Of a DNA stretch of 5,221 nt, positions 1 to 5,221 are shown piece by piece (the stretch's first letter is position 1; every line of letters begins with the position of its first letter). The translations under genes and the position numbers were made by a program. A model generated the notes under the pieces. It searched no databases and was not told the DNA's origin. It saw only the letters and a list, made by a program, of their open reading frames with translations. The stretch is from Thermoplasmata archaeon (lineage in GTDB: Archaea; Thermoplasmatota; Thermoplasmata; Thermoplasmatales; Thermoplasmataceae). The stretch spans positions 1 through 5,221 of the forward strand of contig JAKAYH010000204.1 of NCBI GenBank assembly GCA_021826835.1, written 5' to 3'.

Positions 1-822
1 CCCCTTGGGATTGCCCATGCCATAGGGCTTACAAAGAATTTTATAAATGGTGATAAATTTGTAGTTTTTCTTGGAGATAATTACATTCAGGACGGAATAT
101 CTGAGCTTTATGACAGTTTTATATCTCAGAACAGTGACGGAATGCTGGGCCTGGTACATGTATCAAACCCTTCACAGTTTGGCATAGCTGAAGTTAAAAA
201 TGGAAAAATAGTGAAGCTTGTGGAAAAACCAAAAATTCCAGCCTCTGATCTTGCCATAGCGGGCGTTTACTTCCTTTCAGCTAAGGTGTTTGATTTTATT
301 GAAAAACTTAAGCCTTCGGGAAGAGGGGAATATGAAATAACTGAAGCCTACCAGAATATGGTGGATAGTAAGCTGAATATTGGATATTCAATAATATCAG
401 GATGGTTCAAGGATACAGGAACTGTGGAAGATTTCCTGGACTGCAACAGGCTAGTGCTTGATAAGCTGGTCAACAAATCCGATATAAACCAATTGAGAAA
501 AAACGTTTCAGGAAGAGTCCAGATTGCAGAGGATGCGTTTATCTCAGATAATTCCAGGATACTTGGCCCATGCTTCATTGGATCAGGATCAAGAATAGAG
601 AATTCATATATTGGACCTTTCACAAGCATAGGGAATAACTGTAAAATTTCAAACACTGAGATAGATGACACCATAATAATGGATGGTGCTGAAATCAATT
701 TTTCATCCAATTTCAGGATGAGAGGTTCCCTGATAGGGCCCAATGTAAAAATTAAGACAGATGGAAAAATGTCTAACCCGATCAAAGCGGTGCTGGGCAG
801 GGATTCCAGACTGGAGTTTTAG
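1..822 (+). CDS. rmlA: Glucose-1-phosphate thymidylyltransferase, archaeal long form (5'-truncated by window edge)
   Basis: This enzyme joins glucose-1-phosphate and dTTP to give dTDP-glucose and pyrophosphate, the first step of dTDP-rhamnose synthesis in the cytoplasm. The frame is open from base 1, so the ATG at 142 is internal and the true start lies upstream; 273 residues are visible and roughly 80 N-terminal ones, including the GGxGTRL nucleotide loop, should be missing. Visible in order: PLGIAHAIG (codons 1-9), the metal-binding FLGDN segment (codons 23-27), EKPK (75-78), the sugar-binding region around AGVYFL, and WFKDTGT (135-141). After codon ~175 the protein runs into hexapeptide-like repeats (ILGPCFIGSGS, SYIGPFTSIGNN, IDDTIIMDGA, GSLIGPNVKI), a left-handed beta-helix that marks the long archaeal/actinobacterial type rather than the short RmlA. 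It ends at TAG 820-822, three bases before the start of a decayed rmlD, so the two once formed an operon. No sign of damage in the visible part. A close relative using another sugar-1-phosphate or NTP cannot be excluded. Confidence 0.93.
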   Translation, partial: PLGIAHAIGLTKNFINGDKFVVFLGDNYIQDGISELYDSFISQNSDGMLGLVHVSNPSQFGIAEVKNGKIVKLVEKPKIPASDLAIAGVYFLSAKVFDFIEKLKPSGRGEYEITEAYQNMVDSKLNIGYSIISGWFKDTGTVEDFLDCNRLVLDKLVNKSDINQLRKNVSGRVQIAEDAFISDNSRILGPCFIGSGSRIENSYIGPFTSIGNNCKISNTEIDDTIIMDGAEINFSSNFRMRGSLIGPNVKIKTDGKMSNPIKAVLGRDSRLEF

Positions 823-825
823 ATC

Positions 826-1245
826 ATGTCCGGTGTCTTTATAATCAGTGTTGGAGATTAAGTGGGAAAAGAGGTTTCAACCATTATAAATGGAGTTGAG
901 ATCTTTACCCATTCTTGGCAGGATAAAGTTGTAAATATTGAAGAACTTGAAAAAGTTTTTTCAAAGACTCCTCCGGAAATAGTGATTAATGCTTCAGTTT
1001 AAACAGATGTTGACGGTTGGAAACATAGTCAAATTGCATAGAAAATATTCTGCAAAATTTTACTACATATCCACCGATTATGTTTTTGCGATAAAAGTGG
1101 TCATTATTCGGAGAACACAGAAGGTTGTCTACGATCTTATGATCCCTTGGCCTCTCTGCAAGCAGTTTGATCATTCTATTAATATAATGTATAAGCATAT
1201 AATGTTCGTTTGGCTGATAACACCGGGTCTGCATAAATCTATTGG
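826..1245 (+). pseudogene. rmlD: Decayed dTDP-4-dehydrorhamnose reductase (rmlD remnant)
   Basis: Translating all three + frames gives scattered RmlD pieces in the right order. From ATG 826, frame 1 reads MSGVFIISVGD, stop (TAA 859-861), VGKEVSTIING, IFTHSWQD, VNIEELEKVFSKTPPE, VINASV, stop (TAA 1000-1002), TDVDGWKHSQIA, stop. This matches the N-terminal Rossmann fold and the VINxxAxTxVDxCE segment of RmlD. The family signature then appears in frame 2 as KFYYISTDYVF (about 1055-1087), and in frame 1 again as DKSGHYSENTE (from 1090), the expected loop after STDYVFDG. LGLSASSLI (1146-1172, frame 3) may be the YGxSK helix; anything beyond, such as VRLADNTGSA (1204-1233), is weak. The VD-to-ISTDYVF distance is about 18 codons against 34 in the intact copy at 4534-5221, indicating an internal deletion. 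The C-terminal half is not recognisable. ATG 826 lies 9 bases after a GGAG at 813-816 inside rmlA, the old translation signal. Non-functional; the exact 3' limit is uncertain. Confidence 0.85.
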
Positions 1246-1293
1246 TCATTAGACTGATCAGTTACTTATTTTCTTACAACACCTAAACATGAA

Positions 1294-1309
1294 TTTTTTC
1301 TTATTTTTC
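1294..1309 (+). terminator. T-rich tract, possible archaeal terminator after rmlA/rmlD remnant
   Basis: Two closely spaced T runs (six and five T) lie downstream of the decayed rmlD. Archaeal RNA polymerase commonly terminates at such T tracts without needing a hairpin. No strong stem precedes it. The role is inferred from composition and position only. Confidence 0.3.
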
Positions 1310-1358
1310 AAGTATAACTATTACATTGCCTATAGTCTTGGGACATGTGTTTTTCCAT

Positions 1359-1378
1359 GAACTCTTGGTTTTGAGTTC
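1359..1378. other. Short inverted repeat (6-bp stem, 8-base loop)
   Basis: GAACTC (1359-1364) and GAGTTC (1373-1378) are perfectly complementary around an 8-base T/G-rich loop. It sits between the arms of the larger inverted repeat. Function unknown; a 6-bp stem can occur by chance. Confidence 0.25.
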
Positions 1379-1408
1379 CTATATCCGTTCTCGCTGTATG
1401 GTCAGATT

Positions 1409-1421
1409 GCGCTTCGAGCGC
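1409..1421. other. GC-rich hairpin
   Basis: GCGCT (1409-1413) and AGCGC (1417-1421) form a perfect 5-bp stem around TCG, and TCAG (1402-1405) can pair with CTGA (1428-1431) further out across unpaired internal bases. It stands out in AT-rich surroundings. There is no T run after it, so it is not a typical terminator. It might be part of a structured RNA or of a mobile-element relic. Confidence 0.3.
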
Positions 1422-1549
1422 TCATACCTGATGCGAAAGGAAGGAGAATGGTAATACTGTCCGAGTCCAAACGATATGTTCATAAGAATGGGGGTACTTG
1501 ATATGTAAGAGAAGGGCTGACCTGGGATTTTAAATACCTGTCCCAAAGC

Positions 1550-1563
1550 TATTACCTATTACC
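1550..1563. repeat. 7-bp tandem duplication (TATTACC x2)
   Basis: TATTACC at 1550-1556 is repeated exactly at 1557-1563, directly beside the right arm of the inverted repeat and just upstream of the TATA-like element of the next gene. It could be a slippage product or an insertion footprint. Confidence 0.5.
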
Positions 1564-1580
1564 TTTTTAAGCTTTTAATA
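1563..1580 (+). promoter_or_regulatory. Probable TATA box region for the FAD oxidoreductase gene
   Basis: A TATA-like CTTTTTAAG is centred near 1567, about 26 bases before the ATG at 1593, which is the archaeal TATA-to-start distance expected for a leaderless transcript; no Shine-Dalgarno sequence precedes the ATG. A second candidate, TTTTAAATA at 1527-1535, would give a leader of roughly 35 bases. Which one is used cannot be decided from sequence. Confidence 0.45.
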
Positions 1581-1592
1581 ACTTCCATAAAA

Positions 1593-2915
1593 ATGGAAGA
1601 ATGTGATATTGCAATTTTAGGGGCTGGTGTGATTGGATCGAGTATTGCTTACATTTTATCGTCATTTTCACGACTTAACATAGTTGTGCTTGAAAAGGAA
1701 TTAGAGCCAGCAGTTCATTCCAGCAGCAGAAATACAGGCGTGATCCACAGACCATTTTATCTGGACCCCTCCAGGAAAAATATATTTGCATTGTCTTCAC
1801 AGATTTCGTATTCAATGTGGAAGGAATTGGCTATAAATAAAAAATTATCATGGAAGCAGAACGGAACTATTGAAGTTGCTTTAGAAAATGATGACTTAAA
1901 AATTTTGGAAAAATATTTAATATATTCAGAAAAAAATGGAATGGAAGAACATGAATATGCCATTCTTGATCGCAAAGAGATAAATGACATAGAAAAAGGG
2001 ATAAAATCCGAATGTGCTTTTTTCAGCAAAACAGATACAAACGTAAGTTTTGGAGAATTTACACGAACAATTTTTCAGTTGGCAATTGACTGTGGCATTA
2101 AGGCTTTTTTTGGAGTTACAGTTACTAATATTGATGACAGAGAGGGAATTTTACTTTTTAATGATAACAAAGGTAAAAAGAGAAAATTGTCAGCTAAAAT
2201 AATATTGAATGTGTCCGGAGGAGAGGCTTTAAAGCAAGCAAAAAAATGCGGACTGGCAAAAAGATACTCTGTCCTTCATTTTAGGGGTGATTACTGGAAA
2301 CTTGGACTTAATGAAATGAATGGTATAAACCATAATATATACTCTGTCCCGAGACATTTGAAGTATCCTTTTCTCGATCCTCACTTTATCATAAGGCCCA
2401 ATGGCGAAAAAGAAATCGGCCCCAATGCGCATCTGGTTAATTCCCCCTATGCCTATCCCAAAGGAGACACCAATAAGAGATCTGGCGAGAGCGATCTATT
2501 TTCTTTGCCTCTTATGCCAAAAATTAGACTTTTTGCAAATCATGAATTTATTTCCCTTGCTTTGAATGAATGGAAATCATCAACCTATCGTGGTGAAATG
2601 ATTAACAGAGTTAAAAAATTTATTCCGGAAATTGATGAAAGGATGATAACAGGCAGGGGACTTTCAGGAATAAGGCATAGTCTCATAGATAACAATGGAT
2701 TTGTTCCAGAGGCAATTATTGAAAAAGGTGAAAAAAGTTTACATGTATTGAATTTTAATTCTCCAGGAGCAACAGGTTCTCCTGCCTATGCAATCCACAT
2801 TTACTCCGAAATTAAAAAGATGGGACTTCTTCCGGAAGAAAAAAGCACCCTTGACCTAAGCAACAGTCATATTTGGTCCGAAGGTGTTAAAAAAGCCAAT
2901 GAGGTTTTTGGATAG
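1593..2915 (+). CDS. FAD-dependent oxidoreductase, L-2-hydroxyglutarate dehydrogenase (LhgO)-like
   Basis: A 440-residue protein of the DAO/GlpD flavoprotein superfamily. The N-terminus carries the FAD-binding GAGVIG loop (residues 10-15) and an acidic residue after the second strand (VVLEK, E34). Next comes SSRNTGVIH (44-52), which corresponds to the HNSGVIHAG region of L-2-hydroxyglutarate dehydrogenases. Other family blocks are HFRGDYWKL (229-237, like YFRGEYY), the IRPNGEKEIGPNA block ending at residue 279, and NSPGATGSPA near 389-398, where the C-terminal part closes over FAD. Length fits the family (about 400-450). Family members oxidise 2-hydroxy acids, classically L-2-hydroxyglutarate to 2-oxoglutarate, passing electrons to a quinone; the substrate here is inferred from similarity only. 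The start is chosen because the Rossmann strand begins five residues in. Neighbours are sugar-nucleotide genes with no obvious link; it has its own promoter and converges on the epimerase gene 5 bp away. It looks more AT-rich than rmlA by eye. Sarcosine/glycine oxidase-type activity is an alternative. Confidence 0.85.
   Translation: MEECDIAILGAGVIGSSIAYILSSFSRLNIVVLEKELEPAVHSSSRNTGVIHRPFYLDPSRKNIFALSSQISYSMWKELAINKKLSWKQNGTIEVALENDDLKILEKYLIYSEKNGMEEHEYAILDRKEINDIEKGIKSECAFFSKTDTNVSFGEFTRTIFQLAIDCGIKAFFGVTVTNIDDREGILLFNDNKGKKRKLSAKIILNVSGGEALKQAKKCGLAKRYSVLHFRGDYWKLGLNEMNGINHNIYSVPRHLKYPFLDPHFIIRPNGEKEIGPNAHLVNSPYAYPKGDTNKRSGESDLFSLPLMPKIRLFANHEFISLALNEWKSSTYRGEMINRVKKFIPEIDERMITGRGLSGIRHSLIDNNGFVPEAIIEKGEKSLHVLNFNSPGATGSPAYAIHIYSEIKKMGLLPEEKSTLDLSNSHIWSEGVKKANEVFG
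2889..2894 (-). terminator. T6 tract downstream of the minus-strand operon, possible terminator
   Basis: On the minus strand this is TTTTTT about 27 bases past the stop of the epimerase gene. As the two convergent genes are only 5 bp apart, transcripts of each must end within the other's coding sequence, and this is the nearest T run for the leftward operon. Assignment is positional only. Confidence 0.25.
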
Positions 2916-2920
2916 AGAGG

Positions 2921-3946
2921 TCAAATTGTGATTCCGTTCAAATCCAATCCATGCCTGTCCATTTTACCCTTTGCATCCAATATAGACTTGTAGTAATCTA
3001 CTGTGTGCATCTGTAAACAATCTTTCAATTCTCCACTTTTCAGTTTTTCAAGAATTTCCCTGACTCCCTCTTCAATGGAAGTCTTGGCCTTAAAATTCAA
3101 CTCTTTGAGAGATTTAGCGAATGAAACTTTATACGACCTGACATCAGGATCACCATACCATTCAATTTCTGACTGGATTCCCACATTCTTTTTTACGATT
3201 TCAGCAAGGTCCCTGAGTTTGACATTTAGCTCGTCAGCACCTATGTTATACGTTTTACCTGAAACTAAATCCTTGTCTGATTCCATAGTCCTGATAATTG
3301 CTTCCGATATGTCATTAACATGAACAAATGGCCGGAATTGGTTTCCATCCCTCATTAACCTGACTTTACCTGTGTGGAAAGCATAATATGTCATTGCATT
3401 TATGGCGATGTCAAGCCTCATCTTTTTGGAATATCCAAAAGCTGTGGATAATCTCAGGGCTGTAGGAGTGAATTTCTCATCCTTGAGGAATAGATTATCT
3501 CTTTCTACTGACACATTTGCCTCTGCATAGGTAGTCAGAGGATTGGTTGGTGTATTTTCATCTGCAATATCTTCCAGAAATCCATAAACACTGCATGAAG
3601 ATGTAAGCACATATTTTTCTATCCCTATTTTTTTCGCTAATCTTGCTACCCTCACCCTGCCAATATAATTTATGTCCCAGGTGCGAAGTTGATCCAGATC
3701 GCCAACAGGATCGTTTGAGAGTGCAGCCAGATCGGCTACAGCATCAATTCCCTTTAATAGGTTTGGATCAAAAAATCTAGTATCATTCTTAATCAACTTA
3801 ACGCCTAAATCAGAATATTCTTTCTCAACATCATCGTAGTTGAGGAAGAGTCTGTCCAAAACTGTAACATCATATCCTCTTTCTAACAACTTTGGAACTA
3901 ATACCCTGCCAATATAACCTGCACCTCCAGTTACCAATACTTTCAT
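2921..3946 (-). CDS. NAD-dependent sugar epimerase/dehydratase (extended SDR)
   Basis: A 341-residue extended short-chain dehydrogenase that should act on a nucleotide sugar in the cytoplasm. Visible: GGAGYIG NAD loop (7-13), D31 after beta-2 for the NAD ribose, NDT (54-56), LAALSNDP (73-80), SSCSVYG (116-122) with the catalytic-type Ser, Y140 of the active site, LRLSTAFGYS (164-173), and RPFVHVNDIS (205-214) of the substrate domain. The usual YxxxK reads Y140-A-E-A-N144: the lysine is replaced by asparagine (AAT at 3517-3515). I believe some relatives of this subfamily share this, but cannot check. It is last in a leftward operon with rmlD and rmlC; its ATG overlaps the rmlC stop (ATGA), and AAGGTGA (3957-3951) gives a good ribosome binding site. 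It may make a 4-keto or 4-epimer sugar, or replace RmlB, which is not in the window. The exact substrate is unknown. Confidence 0.88.
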   Translation of the reverse strand: MKVLVTGGAGYIGRVLVPKLLERGYDVTVLDRLFLNYDDVEKEYSDLGVKLIKNDTRFFDPNLLKGIDAVADLAALSNDPVGDLDQLRTWDINYIGRVRVARLAKKIGIEKYVLTSSCSVYGFLEDIADENTPTNPLTTYAEANVSVERDNLFLKDEKFTPTALRLSTAFGYSKKMRLDIAINAMTYYAFHTGKVRLMRDGNQFRPFVHVNDISEAIIRTMESDKDLVSGKTYNIGADELNVKLRDLAEIVKKNVGIQSEIEWYGDPDVRSYKVSFAKSLKELNFKAKTSIEEGVREILEKLKSGELKDCLQMHTVDYYKSILDAKGKMDRHGLDLNGITI

Positions 3947-4506
3947 TGAATCACCTTATAGTTAAACCTAGAATTAATTTTTTCAAGTTCCGGCCAAGTT
4001 TTATCCTTTTCCGATATGACCTTTTCAATATCTGGCCATCCGATATTTACCGATCTGTCGTTCCAGATCAAACCTGCTTCGGAATCCCTATTGTATTCTG
4101 AAGTCGCCTTATACAGAACTATGGAATCTTCAAGCGCCAGAAATCCATGTGCAAATCCTTCAGGGACCCATAATATCCTGAAATTATCCTCAGACAATTC
4201 TCTCATTACATATTTTCCATACGTAGTCGATCCTTTTCTCACATCCACCGCAACATCCAGAATTTTTCCCTTCACCACCCTGACTAATTTTCCCTGGGCA
4301 TATGGGGGATTCTGGAAGTGAAGCCCTCTCAATGTTCCCCTGACTGAGAAAGAATGGTTATCCTGATTAAAATTTCCGTTTAGGCCCATTTCTGTAAAAT
4401 TGCTTTTTTTATACGTCTCTGAAAAATAGCCTCTGTCATCCGGGAATTTTTTTGGCTCAATCAATTTCACTTCCTCAATTTCAGTATTCAATAAATTAAA
4501 TGGCAT
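3943..4506 (-). CDS. rmlC: dTDP-4-dehydrorhamnose 3,5-epimerase
   Basis: Converts dTDP-4-dehydro-6-deoxy-glucose to dTDP-4-dehydro-L-rhamnose by epimerising C3 and C5; a cupin, normally a dimer. The 187 residues match the family length. Key residues are all visible: FPDDRGYFSE (21-30), R60 and the catalytic base H63 in RGLHFQ, K73 in GKLVRVVKG, DVAVDVRKGS (84-93), H120 in PEGFAHGFLAL, the general-acid Tyr at Y132 (with Y138 nearby), EAGLIWND (143-150), and D168 in SEKD, which pairs with the His in characterised enzymes. It follows rmlD by 27 bases and its TGA overlaps the ATG of the epimerase gene. No ribosome binding site precedes the ATG, but a TATA-like element lies about 23 bases upstream, so it may also be read from its own leaderless transcript. 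Apparently intact. Confidence 0.96.
   Translation of the reverse strand: MPFNLLNTEIEEVKLIEPKKFPDDRGYFSETYKKSNFTEMGLNGNFNQDNHSFSVRGTLRGLHFQNPPYAQGKLVRVVKGKILDVAVDVRKGSTTYGKYVMRELSEDNFRILWVPEGFAHGFLALEDSIVLYKATSEYNRDSEAGLIWNDRSVNIGWPDIEKVISEKDKTWPELEKINSRFNYKVIQ
3951..3957 (-). promoter_or_regulatory. Ribosome binding site of the epimerase gene
   Basis: Minus-strand AAGGTGA lies inside the end of rmlC, four bases before the ATG at 3946. It fits the archaeal GGTGA consensus and supports both the chosen start and translational coupling through the ATGA overlap. Confidence 0.7.
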
Positions 4507-4524
4507 AAATGGTAATACATAAGC

Positions 4525-4533
4525 AATATATAA
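4525..4533 (-). promoter_or_regulatory. Possible internal TATA box for rmlC
   Basis: TTATATATT on the minus strand sits in the 27-base gap between the rmlD stop and the rmlC start, centred about 23 bases before the rmlC ATG. That is close to the distance expected for a leaderless archaeal transcript, and rmlC lacks a Shine-Dalgarno sequence. The gap is AT-rich, so a chance match is possible. Confidence 0.4.
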
Positions 4534-5221
4534 TTATTGAATTTCCACGGTTTTTTCAAACTCTTTCAAATTAGAATCAGCAGAATAGAAATCAAAATTC
4601 AGAATTGATTTAGAAAAACCTAAATACAATGATGAATCGTAAGGGCGCTTTGCTTTTAAATTCTGAATATTATCCATCTTCTCGATCACCCCATTTAGAC
4701 CAAATCTTTTTGAAATCTTAAGAGCAAGATCATACCTTGATATTTTCTCACCGCACACGTTTATTATTCCGTTAAAATCCTTATCAATAAGTTCCGCAAT
4801 TGCCTTTGCTAGATTCCTAGAATGTATTGGAGAATAGTAGCCGTTTATTGTGTTTAATTTATTACCTTTCTTCAGTGTTTCATAAGCAAATTTCGGGAAA
4901 TTTCTTGAATATCCATACACCCCGGAAGTTCTTACAATCATTGAATTTTCAGGGATCTGGGCAAAATTATCTCCAATCAGTTTAGAGAGACCATAATAAT
5001 TTATTGGATTCGGAATTGCATCTTCTCTGTAATTACCTGTTTCACCATCAAACACATAATCAGTTGAAATATGAACTAACTTAATTTTTCTAGCAGAGCA
5101 CAGTTTAGCCATTACCTTGACGGATTCAGAATTAATTATATAAGCCAACTCTTTCTCTGTTTCACATCTATCCACATTGGTCAATGCTACAGCGTTCACT
5201 ATTACAGAGGGATTGTTCTTT
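4534..5221 (-). CDS. rmlD: dTDP-4-dehydrorhamnose reductase (N-terminus beyond window edge)
   Basis: Reduces dTDP-4-dehydro-L-rhamnose to dTDP-L-rhamnose with NAD(P)H, the last step of the pathway. The reading frame continues to the window edge: before the GTG at 5199 it reads KNNPSVI, completing the family motif PSVIVNAVALTNVDRCE, so GTG 5199 is not the start. 228 residues are visible; about 50-60, including the GxxGxxG loop, lie outside. Fragment landmarks: TNVDRCE (14-20), HISTDYVFDG (50-59) with the catalytic Thr, NYREDAIPNPINYYGLSKL (63-81) with Y76 and K80 of YxxxK, IVRTSGVYG, and GYYSPIHSRNLAKAI for substrate binding, then a shorter C-terminal part. No stops or frame changes. It is the first visible gene of the leftward rmlD-rmlC-epimerase operon and is clearly different in sequence from the decayed copy at 826-1245, so it is not a recent duplicate. 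Confidence 0.93.
   Translation of the reverse strand, partial: KNNPSVIVNAVALTNVDRCETEKELAYIINSESVKVMAKLCSARKIKLVHISTDYVFDGETGNYREDAIPNPINYYGLSKLIGDNFAQIPENSMIVRTSGVYGYSRNFPKFAYETLKKGNKLNTINGYYSPIHSRNLAKAIAELIDKDFNGIINVCGEKISRYDLALKISKRFGLNGVIEKMDNIQNLKAKRPYDSSLYLGFSKSILNFDFYSADSNLKEFEKTVEIQ

Larger units (their letters stand above)
1337..1548. repeat. Spaced inverted repeat (CTTGGGACA ... TGTCCCAAAG), possible ends of a small mobile-element relic
   Basis: CTTGGGACA at 1337-1345 is complementary to TGTCCCAAAG at 1539-1548 over 8 uninterrupted bases plus one more pair after a one-base bulge. The arms enclose about 193 bp in an otherwise gene-free gap. Just outside the right arm is CTATTAC (1549-1555); the same heptamer occurs at 1318-1324, 12 bases outside the left arm. 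The layout resembles the terminal repeats of a MITE or a deleted insertion sequence, but the arms are short, the direct repeats do not abut both ends, and no transposase is recognisable inside. Chance pairing is a real alternative. Confidence 0.25.

Noticed and set aside
348..785. 145-residue minus-strand ORF opposite rmlA
   Set aside because: Antisense shadow of a well-conserved coding sequence, with no supporting motif or signals.
142..822. ATG 142 as the start of a 226-residue RmlA
   Set aside because: The frame is open back to base 1 and the upstream codons encode PLGIAHAIG and FLGDN, essential parts of the nucleotidyltransferase domain; the real start is outside the window.
986..1249. 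87-residue minus-strand ORF opposite the rmlD remnant
   Set aside because: Antisense shadow of the pseudogene with no recognisable motif and no promoter or ribosome binding site.
989..1252. 87-residue + strand ORF as a novel small protein
   Set aside because: It contains KFYYISTDYVF flanked by out-of-frame RmlD pieces; it is a chance open frame through the rmlD pseudogene.
1253..1592. tRNA or other known RNA gene or CRISPR repeats in the spacer
   Set aside because: No cloverleaf, no TTCGAAT-type T-loop in the right context, and no regularly spaced repeats; only short stems and one tandem 7-mer pair.
2921..3946. Calling the SDR gene rmlB (dTDP-glucose 4,6-dehydratase)
   Set aside because: The expected RmlB features, such as the TDE-type active site and the YxxxK lysine, are not seen (SSCSVYG and YAEAN instead); only a general epimerase/dehydratase call is supported.
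4534..5199. GTG 5199 as the start of rmlD
   Set aside because: The in-frame codons before it (KNNPSVI) complete the conserved PxVIVNAxAxTNVD motif, so the gene continues past the window edge.

Overview
The window looks like archaeal DNA, most likely from the Thermoplasmatales or a close relative. The evidence is an archaeal-type long RmlA with a C-terminal left-handed beta-helix, heavy use of ATA (Ile) and AGA/AGG (Arg) codons, moderate to low GC by eye, tightly packed genes with a GGTGA-type ribosome binding site, and start codons close behind TATA-like boxes, which suggests leaderless mRNAs. The assignment rests on style and protein families only, not on any database search.

The theme is nucleotide-sugar (dTDP-L-rhamnose-type) biosynthesis for surface glycans. 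On the left, + strand, is the 3' two thirds of rmlA (1-822, entering from outside the window). It is followed after 3 bases by the wreck of an rmlD gene (826 to about 1245), which carries two in-frame stops, at least two frame changes and an internal deletion. From about 1246 to 1592 there is no convincing gene. That stretch holds a T-rich possible terminator, a spaced inverted repeat, a small GC-rich hairpin and a 7-bp tandem repeat, and it ends in a likely TATA box for the next gene.

In the middle, 1593-2915 on the + strand encodes an FAD-dependent oxidoreductase of the L-2-hydroxyglutarate dehydrogenase (LhgO-like) type. It converges, with only 5 bp between stop codons, on a minus-strand cluster read from the right edge: rmlD (partial, 4534-5221), then rmlC (3943-4506), then an NAD-dependent sugar epimerase/dehydratase (2921-3946). 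The last two overlap by 4 bp (ATGA).

Together, RmlA makes dTDP-glucose, RmlC epimerises the 4-keto-6-deoxy sugar and RmlD reduces it to dTDP-L-rhamnose. The 4,6-dehydratase RmlB is not in the window. The 2921-3946 protein is a related extended SDR but has no obvious RmlB signature, and its YxxxK lysine is replaced by Asn. The main story is locus remodelling: a dead rmlD next to rmlA on one strand and an apparently intact, clearly different rmlD with rmlC on the other. No undescribed defence system, CRISPR array or RNA gene was recognised.
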